A stretch of DNA of 7,498 bases from Frankiales bacterium (GTDB taxonomy: Bacteria; Actinomycetota; Actinomycetes; Mycobacteriales; SCTD01). Numbering within the stretch: the first letter of the stretch is position 1; every line of letters starts with the position of its first letter. The DNA lies in assembly GCA_025966295.1 (NCBI GenBank), contig JAOPVD010000264.1, positions 1-7,498 on the forward strand, in the 5' to 3' direction. The position numbers and the translations under genes are program-made. This document shows positions 1 to 6,017 of the stretch, piece by piece. The notes under the pieces were generated by a model. That model was given only the letters and a program-made list of their open reading frames with translations. It was not told where the DNA came from and did no database searches.

Positions 1-176
1 TCCAGGCCGACACGGGGATCAAGCCGTCCTGGGCGGCGGAGGCCTTCCAGGACATCGACGAGGACGTCCGGCAGAGCATCGCCCGGATCAAGGCGGAGCC
101 CTCGATCCCGGTGAAGGACTCGGTGCGGGGCTTCGTCTACGACGTCAAGGACGGCTCGCTCCGCGAGGTCGGCTGA
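1..176 (+). CDS. Beta-class carbonic anhydrase, C-terminal fragment
   Basis: Open from the left edge in the frame whose codons begin at position 3, ending with TGA at 174-176, so 57 codons of the C-terminus are visible. The tail reads DTGIKPSWAAEAF, then DEDVRQSIARIKAEPSIP, then VRGFVYDVKDGSLREVG. This resembles the C-terminal end of bacterial beta-carbonic anhydrases of the kind found in mycobacteria (Rv1284 type): a helix with evenly spaced charged residues, then the VRGF(V)YDV...G.L.EV strand. Known of the family: zinc-dependent interconversion of CO2 and bicarbonate in the cytoplasm. The Cys/His zinc ligands and the Asp-Arg pair lie upstream, outside the window, so activity cannot be judged. 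It appears transcriptionally separate from the next gene, with a 160-bp gap that contains a hairpin. The family call rests on recall of the tail motif only. Confidence 0.8.
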   Translation, partial: QADTGIKPSWAAEAFQDIDEDVRQSIARIKAEPSIPVKDSVRGFVYDVKDGSLREVG

Positions 177-199
177 CTGCGCCCGGCCTCGTGGAGGGC

Positions 200-227
200 C
201 GCCGGCTCCGCGAGGCCGGAGCCGGCG
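200..227 (+). terminator. GC-rich hairpin, probable terminator of the carbonic anhydrase gene
   Basis: The arm GCCGGCTCCG (201-210) is the exact reverse complement of CGGAGCCGGC (217-226), with a 6-nt loop at 211-216. The C200-G227 pair extends the stem to 11 bp. It begins 24 bases after the carbonic anhydrase stop and lies well before the TetR gene. There is no T-run after it, so it is not a textbook intrinsic terminator. Actinobacterial terminators commonly lack the U-tract, which makes a terminator role plausible. A role as a processing or stability element is the alternative. Confidence 0.5.
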
Positions 228-314
228 CAGGAGCCGCGCTGTCCGGCGGGTGATCGTCTCCCCCGACAGGCAAGGCACCCCGATTTCGTCGACCCGGACA
301 GCGCGGGCCGCCGC

Positions 315-336
315 TTGCTCTCAGATAGTGCGTGTT
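315..336 (+). promoter_or_regulatory. Candidate promoter/operator just upstream of the TetR-family gene
   Basis: A locally AT-richer patch lies directly against the ATG at 337; in 321-340, 11 of 20 bases are A or T in otherwise very GC-rich sequence. TAGTGC at 326-331 is a loose match to the actinobacterial -10 pattern TANNNT and would place transcription start at or next to the ATG. No Shine-Dalgarno is seen, so a leaderless transcript fits. An imperfect dyad, ATA-GTG-CG-TGT-TAT (325-338), overlaps the start codon and could be an autoregulatory operator; its outer and central bases are symmetric but the inner triplets are not. No convincing -35 is seen. This is a weak call. Confidence 0.25.
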
Positions 337-879
337 ATGCGAACTCGGAGCGAGCAGAAGGCGGCCACGCGGGAGCGGCTCGTCGACGCCGTCGGGCTGG
401 TCGTGGCGGCCAGGGGCCTGGAGGGCGCCACCGTCGGCGGGATCGCCGCCGCCGCGGGGGTGACGACCGGCGCGCTCTACGCGAGCTTCGCCAGCAAGGC
501 CGACATCCTGCAGGCCTACCTCACCGAGCGCAGCACCGACCTGTCGTCGGTGCCGGTCGACGCCGTCGCCGCCGACCTCGGCGAGCGGCTGGAAGCCGCG
601 TTGCAGGCCGACCCGCTCGCCGGGCGGCTCGTGGTCGAGCTGCTCGCCGCCGGCACCCGCGACGAGGTCGTGCGGGCGCGACTGGCCGAGGCGGTGCTGG
701 CCAGCGTGGACGAGCTCGCGCGGCGCCTCGAGGCCGAGGGGGTCGGGACCGTGCTCGGCGCGCGGGAGACGGCCCTGCTGCTGCAGGTGCTGGTGGCCGG
801 CACCGTCGCGCTGCGCGAGCTGCTCGGCCCGGAGCTCCCGCCGTCGCTGCTCACCTCCGCGACCGGGCTGCTCGCGTGA
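337..879 (+). CDS. TetR/AcrR-family transcriptional regulator
   Basis: The protein has 180 residues, a normal length for the family. Residues about 10-60 form the TetR N-terminal DNA-binding domain: a first helix (RERLVDAVGLVVAARG), then a helix-turn-helix at about 32-52 with IAAAAGVTTGALYASF, followed by the typical F.SKADIL...L element. Residues about 65-180 are the helical ligand-binding and dimerisation half, Ala/Leu/Glu-rich and not diagnostic for a ligand. ATG at 337 is chosen because the TetR domain begins about ten residues later. The frame stays open upstream to a GTG at 250, but those 29 codons look unlike the family. A GTG at 328 is a close alternative. No Shine-Dalgarno precedes it, so it may be leaderless. 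Its stop overlaps the GTG of the next gene by 4 bp, making it the probable first gene and local regulator of the operon, likely autoregulated. The ligand is unknown. Confidence 0.9.
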   Translation: MRTRSEQKAATRERLVDAVGLVVAARGLEGATVGGIAAAAGVTTGALYASFASKADILQAYLTERSTDLSSVPVDAVAADLGERLEAALQADPLAGRLVVELLAAGTRDEVVRARLAEAVLASVDELARRLEAEGVGTVLGARETALLLQVLVAGTVALRELLGPELPPSLLTSATGLLA

Positions 880-2366
880 GGCGCCTCGCGCTCGTCGCCG
901 TCGCGCTGACCGCCGCCTGCGGCAGCACGGTCCAGGTGCAGGGCACCGCGCAGCTGGGCGGGACGGGCGGTGAGCTCGGGACGGGAACGACGACGACCGG
1001 GACCGGCGTCGTGCCCGGGACGTCGGTGCCGGGCAGCGTCGGGTCCTCGCCGCTCCCCGGCGTCGGTGCCGCTGGGCCGGGCAGCACGAGCGGGTCCGCC
1101 GCCGGCGGGGCCTCCTCCTCGGGTGGCGCCGGGCCCACGGCCCCCGGCACGGTCGCGCAGGGCACGGTGCTCGCTGGCGGCCCGGGCTACACGGCCAAGG
1201 AGATCCGCCTGGGCTTCTCCACCAGCAACGACGCGGCCAAGGCGCTCGGCGCGGCCGGCCTCGGCGTGGCGGTCGCCGACCAGGAAGAGCTCGTGAAGAC
1301 CTGGCTGGCCAAGGTCAACGCCGAGGGCGGCATCGCCGGTCGCAAGGTGGTCCCGGTCTTCTACGACTACGACGCCACCGGCGACGTGCAGACCTCGGAC
1401 CAGGCGGCCTGCAACAGGTGGACGCAGGACACCCTGGTCTTCGCGGCCAGCGGCGTGCGCGCCGGCACGAGCGGCAGCGGCGACAACCTCACGCCGTGCC
1501 TGGCCAGGAAGGGCGTGGCGTGGCTCAACGGCAGCGGCGACGCCCAGAAGTGGACGCAGTACCTCGACGCGATGTACTCGACCCTGAACATGAGCCGCAC
1601 CCGTGAGGCCCGCGTGCTCGTCGAGTCCCTGGCGCAGCAGGGCTTCTTCACCGCCGGCGCCAAGATCGGCGTCATCATCAACGACAACCAGGACGACATG
1701 TCCCGTGCCGTGAAGCAGGGCATGGAGCCGGCCCTGGCGAAGCTGGGCCGGAAGATCGACAAGCGCTTCGTGGTGTCCCTTGCGCAGACCGAGTCCTCCA
1801 ACGCCGAGCTCCAGATGGCCGCCGCGGGCATCACGCATGTGCTCTTCGCCGCCCCCGGCGGGGCGGGCGCCTCGTCGTTCATGCAGGCCGCCGAGTCGCA
1901 GGGTCGGACCTACCGCTACGGCATCTCGTCGCAGGACGCCCCCGGGCTCACCGTGCAGGCCCTGGCCCCGGCGAAGCAGGCGAAGAACGCCGTCGGCTAC
2001 GGCTACCAGCCTGGGCTCGACGTGGACGCGAGCAACCAGCCCAGCCCGACCCCGGCGATGCGGGCGTGCTTCGACCACTACCGGTCCAAGGGCTTCCAGA
2101 CCAGCTCGCTGAACCAGGCCGCGATGGGGCTCATCTGCGACAGCGTCAACCTGCTGCGCCGCGGGCTCGCCGGGCAGACCAACCCGACCCGCGCGAGCTT
2201 CGCGGCCGTGGTCAACGGGCTGGGCAGCTCCTTCGGCGCCGCCAGCACGTTCAGCACGCTGTTCACGCCCACCCAGCACGACGGCATCGGCGGGTACCGC
2301 GACCTCTACTACGCCACGGACTGCAGCTGCTTCCGCTACCGCGGCCCCGTCCGGCCGATCCGATGA
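876..2366 (+). CDS. ABC transporter substrate-binding lipoprotein (type 1 periplasmic-binding fold)
   Basis: The protein has 496 residues. GTG at 876 is chosen because it overlaps the TetR stop as GTGA and is followed by a short lipoprotein signal: MRR, a hydrophobic stretch LALVAVALTAA, then Cys15 as the likely lipidated residue. Residues about 23-104 are a Gly/Ser/Thr/Ala/Pro linker. The binding domain starts near residue 108 (KEIRLGFSTS) and shows features of the leucine/isoleucine/valine-binding, amide-binding and receptor ligand-binding superfamily: a helix before VNAEGGIAGRKVVPVFYDYD, the second-lobe strand AKIGVIINDNQDD, and AAAGITHVLFAAPGG. Six further cysteines (179, 208, 398, 421, 483, 485) could form disulfides outside the membrane. 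Known of the fold: captures small solutes for ABC import, or acts as a sensor. No permease or ATPase gene lies in the window. Placement before an amidase suggests that it binds the amide substrate or a product, which is inference. Confidence 0.85.
   Translation: MRRLALVAVALTAACGSTVQVQGTAQLGGTGGELGTGTTTTGTGVVPGTSVPGSVGSSPLPGVGAAGPGSTSGSAAGGASSSGGAGPTAPGTVAQGTVLAGGPGYTAKEIRLGFSTSNDAAKALGAAGLGVAVADQEELVKTWLAKVNAEGGIAGRKVVPVFYDYDATGDVQTSDQAACNRWTQDTLVFAASGVRAGTSGSGDNLTPCLARKGVAWLNGSGDAQKWTQYLDAMYSTLNMSRTREARVLVESLAQQGFFTAGAKIGVIINDNQDDMSRAVKQGMEPALAKLGRKIDKRFVVSLAQTESSNAELQMAAAGITHVLFAAPGGAGASSFMQAAESQGRTYRYGISSQDAPGLTVQALAPAKQAKNAVGYGYQPGLDVDASNQPSPTPAMRACFDHYRSKGFQTSSLNQAAMGLICDSVNLLRRGLAGQTNPTRASFAAVVNGLGSSFGAASTFSTLFTPTQHDGIGGYRDLYYATDCSCFRYRGPVRPIR
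942..1187 (+). other. Low-complexity linker region within the lipoprotein gene
   Basis: This segment encodes roughly residues 23-104 of the substrate-binding lipoprotein. It is composed almost entirely of Gly, Ser, Thr, Ala, Pro and Val, with short recurring motifs such as GTGT, VPGT/VPGS and SSGG. No charged residue appears except one Glu (residue 33). It lies between the lipidated cysteine and the folded domain, so it is expected to be a flexible tether that raises the binding domain off the membrane and into the cell wall. The underlying DNA has short imperfect repeats of ggGAC/ACCGGG type that may expand or contract by slippage. Confidence 0.75.
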
Positions 2367-3760
2367 CCGCCCCGCACGACCTCACGGTCGTCGAGCAGCG
2401 GGATGCCCTGCGCAGCAGGCAGATCAGCGCAGTCGAGCTCACCGAGCACTACCTCGGGCGGATCGACAAGCACGAGGCCCAGCTCGGCGCCTTCGTGGAG
2501 CGGACCGACGAGCTCGCCCGCCAGGAGGCACGTACGGCGGACGCCCGGCTCGCGGCCGGCGACCGCTCCGCGCTGCTCGGGGTACCCACAGCGTTCAAGG
2601 ACCTGTCCGCCGTCGCCGGCGTGCCGGTGCACCTCGGATCGGCGCGGCTGACGCTGGTCCCCGAGGACGACGGCCCGGTCGTGGGGCGGCTGCGCCGGGC
2701 CGGCGTCGTGACCACCGGGACCACGCACGCCCCGGAGCTCGGCCCCACGTGCTTCACCGACTCGGCCGTCGTCGGCCGGCCGGCGGTCACGCCGTACGAC
2801 CCCACGCGCTACGCGAGCGGCTCGAGCGGCGGCGCCGCGGCTGCGGTCGCCGCCGGTCTCGTGCCCTTCGCCCACGGCAGCGACGGCGCCGGCTCGCTGC
2901 GCACCCCGGCCGCGGTCTGCGGCCTCGTCGGGGTCAAGCCGAGCCGCGGGCTCGTGCCGGCCGCCGCGTCGTTCCTCGCGCTCGGCGTCGAGGGGCCGCT
3001 GACCCGCACCGTCCTGGACGCGGCGGTCGTCCTCGACGTCCTGCTCGGGTCCGAGCCCGCCACGCTCTACGGCCTGCCGCGGCCCGGCTCCCTGGAGGAG
3101 GCGCTGCGCCGTGAGCCCGGGCCCCTGCGGGTCCTGCGCTTCGACGACAGCGGGCTGGACGCGCCGTGCCGGGACACCCGCGCCGCCGTGGACCGCGCGT
3201 TCGAGGCGCTGGTGGCCCTGGGCCACGAGGTCGTCGACGGCACGAACCCCGTCCCGTGGGACGAGGCCCTCGTCGCCGCCCTGCAGGTCGTGGTGACCGC
3301 GGCCACGGCGGCCGCCGCCCGGGTGCTGCCCGGGGAGGCCCCCCTCGCGCCGTACACGCAGTGGTGCGTCGAGCAGGCGGCGCGCCACAGCGCTGCCGAC
3401 TTCGTCGCGGCGCAGGGCGTCGTCGCGCGCGCGGCCGGTGCGGTGCTCGCCGCCACCGCGGCCTATGACCTGGTGCTGAGCCCCGTGACGGCGCAGCCGG
3501 CCGTTCCCGTGGGCTGGTTCGACCTGGACGGCCCGGACGAGGTGGGCCGGCGGATGCTGGCGTGGTCGGCCTACACCCCCTTCGCGAACCTGACCGGGGT
3601 GCCGGCGCTCTCCCTCCCGCTGCACACCACCGAGGCCGGGCTCCCCGTCGGGGTGCAGCTGTCGGGGGCCCGGCCGGGCGACGAGACGGTGCTGCTGCAG
3701 GCCGCCGCGCAGCTGGAGCGGGCCCTGCCCTTCGCGCACCGGCACCCGGCCCAGTGGTGA
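2363..3760 (+). CDS. Amidase-signature (AS) family amidase
   Basis: The protein has 465 residues, within the usual AS range. The Ser-cisSer-Lys triad is visible: Lys79 in GVPTAFKD, cis-Ser154 in ASGSSGGAAAAVAAG, and nucleophile Ser178 in GSDGAGSLRTPA. The spacing from Ser154 to Ser178 (24 residues) equals that of malonamidase E2 and fatty-acid amide hydrolase. The C-terminal part carries SPVTAQPA and the typical NLTGVPALSLPL...GLPVGVQLSG block (about 400-440), so the gene is complete. Known of the family: hydrolysis of carboxylic amides to acid plus ammonia or amine, in the cytoplasm. No signal peptide is present, and substrate cannot be read from sequence. It is annotated as amidase rather than GatA because no gatB or gatC lies nearby. 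The start ATG overlaps the lipoprotein stop as ATGA, with no Shine-Dalgarno upstream, implying translational coupling. It ends with a GTGA overlap into the hydrolase gene. Confidence 0.93.
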   Translation: MTAPHDLTVVEQRDALRSRQISAVELTEHYLGRIDKHEAQLGAFVERTDELARQEARTADARLAAGDRSALLGVPTAFKDLSAVAGVPVHLGSARLTLVPEDDGPVVGRLRRAGVVTTGTTHAPELGPTCFTDSAVVGRPAVTPYDPTRYASGSSGGAAAAVAAGLVPFAHGSDGAGSLRTPAAVCGLVGVKPSRGLVPAAASFLALGVEGPLTRTVLDAAVVLDVLLGSEPATLYGLPRPGSLEEALRREPGPLRVLRFDDSGLDAPCRDTRAAVDRAFEALVALGHEVVDGTNPVPWDEALVAALQVVVTAATAAAARVLPGEAPLAPYTQWCVEQAARHSAADFVAAQGVVARAAGAVLAATAAYDLVLSPVTAQPAVPVGWFDLDGPDEVGRRMLAWSAYTPFANLTGVPALSLPLHTTEAGLPVGVQLSGARPGDETVLLQAAAQLERALPFAHRHPAQW

Positions 3761-4593
3761 CGCTCGAGCGCCTCGTCGCCGGCGAGGGCCCCGTGACCGT
3801 CGTGCTGGAGGCCGGCCTCACCGCCTCCGCGGCCGCCTGGTCGGGCTACCTGCCGCGGCTCGCGGACGTCGCCCGGGTCGTGGCCGTCTCCCGCGCCGGG
3901 TACGGCGGGAGCCCGGCCGCACCGGGGCGCGACGCGCAGGCCTCGGTCGACGACCTGCTGGCCGTGCTCGACGAGCTCGCGGTCACCGGACCGCTGGTCC
4001 TCGTCGGCCACAGCTGGGGCGGTCTCCTGTGCCGGCTGGTGGCCGCGCAGCACCCGGAGCGGGTCGCCGCCCTCGTGCTCGTGGACGCGACGCACGAGGG
4101 GTTCGCGATGATGCGAAGGCGAGGCGCGACCACTCTCGGGGCGGCCGGGATGCGGCTGTCGGAGCGCCGGGCGCGCAGCGGGAAGCTGCGGCGCACGCTC
4201 ACCTCCGGCGAGGGGGAGCTGGGTGAGCTGGTCGCCTCCCTGCCGGACCCGCTGCGCGCGCAGCTGCTCGAGGAGATCTGTCGGCCCGCCACCTGGCAGC
4301 AGGCCCGTCGGGACTTCCCTGCCGTCGCGCGGCTGCTCCGGGAACTGCAGCGCGCGCCCCTGCCGGCGCCGCAGGTCCCCGTCGTCGCCGTCGTCGGCGG
4401 GAGGGGCGGCAGGCTGCGACAGGCGGTGGTCGGCACCTACGAGCAGTGGCTCGGGTCCCTGCCGGACGGGCGGCTGGTCATCGCCCCCCGGAGCGGGCAC
4501 CTGGTCCCGTTCGAGGACGAGGACCTGCTCGTGGAGGTCGTGCGCGACGTGGTCGCTCAGCGCGGGGCGGCCCGCAGCGGCCGGCCAGGGTAG
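3757..4593 (+). CDS. Alpha/beta-fold hydrolase
   Basis: The protein has 278 residues and lacks a signal peptide, so is likely cytoplasmic. Residues 13-20 (VTVVLEAG) form an early strand with the oxyanion region, and SRAGYGGS at 45-52 is the usual D/S-R-x-G-x-G-x-S turn. The nucleophile elbow GHSWGG gives Ser86. LVLVDATHEG at 106-115 is the following strand, and SGHLVPFE gives the catalytic His248. The cap region at about 115-205 is Arg/Leu-rich. The strand that normally carries the acid (VPVVAVVGGRGGR, about 208-220) has no Asp or Glu; Asp110, 24 residues after the nucleophile, may serve instead. The GTG start overlaps the amidase stop by 4 bp. The reaction class (esterase, amidase, lactonase) is not determined; its operon position suggests action on the amidase substrate or product. 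The 3' end overlaps the convergent deacylase gene by 37 bp. Confidence 0.88.
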   Translation: MTLERLVAGEGPVTVVLEAGLTASAAAWSGYLPRLADVARVVAVSRAGYGGSPAAPGRDAQASVDDLLAVLDELAVTGPLVLVGHSWGGLLCRLVAAQHPERVAALVLVDATHEGFAMMRRRGATTLGAAGMRLSERRARSGKLRRTLTSGEGELGELVASLPDPLRAQLLEEICRPATWQQARRDFPAVARLLRELQRAPLPAPQVPVVAVVGGRGGRLRQAVVGTYEQWLGSLPDGRLVIAPRSGHLVPFEDEDLLVEVVRDVVAQRGAARSGRPG

Positions 4594-6017
4594 GCGTCCG
4601 GGACCAGAGCGCCGTCACGGATGACAGCCTCGCCGAGGACGAGCAGGTGCCGGACGCCCGACGACGGCCGCGTCGGGTCGGTGTACGTGGCGTGGTCCGT
4701 CACCGCGGCCGGGTCGAGCACGACGACGTCGGCGTCGGCCCCGACCCCCAGGTGGCCCTTGCGGCGCGCGTCCGGGACGAAGGACAGCACCTGCGCCGGC
4801 AGCCAGGAGCAGCGGCGGAAGGCCTCGCTCCAGTCCCAGGTCCCGGAGCCCACCATGAGCCGCAGTGACTTCGCGTAGGTGCCCGCCGTGCGCGGGTGCG
4901 TCGACCCGCCCGGCGGCAGCGGCCACTGACGGCTGTCCATCGCGCCGTCTGGGAAGAACACCGGCATCGCGTCACTGGCCACGATCGCCCCAGGGAACTC
5001 CAGCGACCGGCGCAGCAGCAGGGCGTCGGCCTCGACCTGCTCGTCGAGCAGCTCGACGATGACCGAGGTGCCGGGCTCCTCGGCGCGCAGCTGCCGCAGC
5101 CGGTGCTCGTCCGCGATCCGCTCGCCGGTCGCGACCACGACCAGCGACCGCGGGGTGAGCCCCCACGCCGGCAGTCGTTCCGGGGCCAGGAAGAAGGCGC
5201 CGATGCCGGTGCTCCCCGCGCCGTAGGGGTAGGCCTCCACCGTCACCCGGGACCCCTCGGCCTGCGCCGCCGCGAGGGTCTGCAGCACTCGCTCCACATG
5301 CCGGCGCGACGTCGAGTTCACGTGGCAGTGGTGCATGTGCGCGCCGGTCTCGGCCGCCACCTGCGTGATCTCCAACGACCCGTCGACAGGGGTGGTCGGA
5401 TCTGCCTCGACGAGCTCGCGCACGTGCGTGTACGTCGCGACGCCGGCCTCGGCGGCCAGCCGGCCCACGGCGAGCAGCTCGCGCGGGTCGGTGCGCGGGG
5501 CGTAGCCCATGAGGACGCCGATGCCGAGCGCGCCGTCCGCGAGCTCGTCGCGCAGCAGCGCCAGCCAGGCGTCCAGCTCGGCCGGGGTGGAGGTGCGCTG
5601 CCAGTCCTCGTTGCCGAGGATCGACAGGCCCTTCACGATCGAGGCCTCCTCGTCGATGCCGGCGAGGACCTTGCTGCGCGCGCCGCCCCAGCTGGCGGAG
5701 AAGCCGAAGTTCAGCGGCCGGCCCTCGGCGGCCGCGTCGGCGTAGGCCTTGCCCACCGGCATGAGCCCGGCCTCCAGGTCGAGCGCGGTGGTCACGCCGT
5801 CGAACGCCTGCAGGCGCTGGCCGGCCACCGTGTGCACGTGGCTGTGCAGGTCGACGAAGCCCGGCCCGACGACGAGCCCGCTGACGTCGAGCACGGTGTC
5901 GCCGGCCAGGTCCGGTCCGACGGCCGCGACGCGGCCGCCCTCGACGAGCAGGTCGGTGACCTCGTCGCGGTCGTTGCCCGGGTCGACGACCCGCCCCCCG
6001 CGCAGGACGACGGACAT
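4557..6017 (-). CDS. Amidohydrolase, N-acyl-D-amino-acid deacylase (D-aminoacylase) type
   Basis: The protein has 486 residues, typical for the family. The N-terminal beta domain (VLRGGRVVDPG...DLLVEGGRVAAVG) leads into VGPGFVDLHSHVH with metal-site His58 and His60. It continues with GVTTALDLEAG (Glu82), YTHVRE (His198), HMHHCHVNS (His229, His230, His232), EAYPYGAGS (about 261-269) and SDAMPVFF (Asp349), then WPLPPGGSTHPRTAGTYAKSLR. The end LGVGADADVVVLDPAAVTD...G is the family's closing beta domain. Known of the family: metal-dependent removal of the acyl group from N-acyl-D-amino acids. Exact substrate is uncertain because the usual Cys in the GVTT...N.G segment is absent. ATG at 6017 is chosen for its domain fit, strong Shine-Dalgarno and TGATG overlap with the M20 gene. 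The same frame is open far upstream, but that stretch is antisense shadow of the M20 gene. It could instead be a dihydroorotase-like or D-glutamate deacylase relative. Confidence 0.88.
   Translation of the reverse strand: MSVVLRGGRVVDPGNDRDEVTDLLVEGGRVAAVGPDLAGDTVLDVSGLVVGPGFVDLHSHVHTVAGQRLQAFDGVTTALDLEAGLMPVGKAYADAAAEGRPLNFGFSASWGGARSKVLAGIDEEASIVKGLSILGNEDWQRTSTPAELDAWLALLRDELADGALGIGVLMGYAPRTDPRELLAVGRLAAEAGVATYTHVRELVEADPTTPVDGSLEITQVAAETGAHMHHCHVNSTSRRHVERVLQTLAAAQAEGSRVTVEAYPYGAGSTGIGAFFLAPERLPAWGLTPRSLVVVATGERIADEHRLRQLRAEEPGTSVIVELLDEQVEADALLLRRSLEFPGAIVASDAMPVFFPDGAMDSRQWPLPPGGSTHPRTAGTYAKSLRLMVGSGTWDWSEAFRRCSWLPAQVLSFVPDARRKGHLGVGADADVVVLDPAAVTDHATYTDPTRPSSGVRHLLVLGEAVIRDGALVPDAYPGRPLRAAPR

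Noticed and set aside
250..336. Upstream extension of the TetR-family gene to a GTG at 250
   Set aside because: The 29 extra residues do not resemble the family, and the DNA-binding domain begins about ten residues after the ATG at 337.
876..920. Twin-arginine signal on the lipoprotein
   Set aside because: The Arg-Arg at residues 2-3 lacks the rest of the Tat motif, and the sequence runs directly into a short hydrophobic core and Cys.
516..2279. Long open frame on the minus strand opposite the TetR and lipoprotein genes
   Set aside because: Composition is Arg/Gly/Ala-rich with no domain signal, and it lies antisense to genes with clear family motifs. Such frames are expected in very GC-rich DNA.
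2363..3760. GatA subunit of the tRNA amidotransferase
   Set aside because: It carries the amidase signature, but no gatB or gatC lies next to it and the operon partners are catabolic, so a general amidase is the better call.
4568..4583. Small inverted repeat CGGCC/GGCCG at the convergent junction as a shared terminator
   Set aside because: It is only a 5-bp stem with a 6-nt loop that lies inside both coding ends; this is too weak to call in GC-rich sequence.
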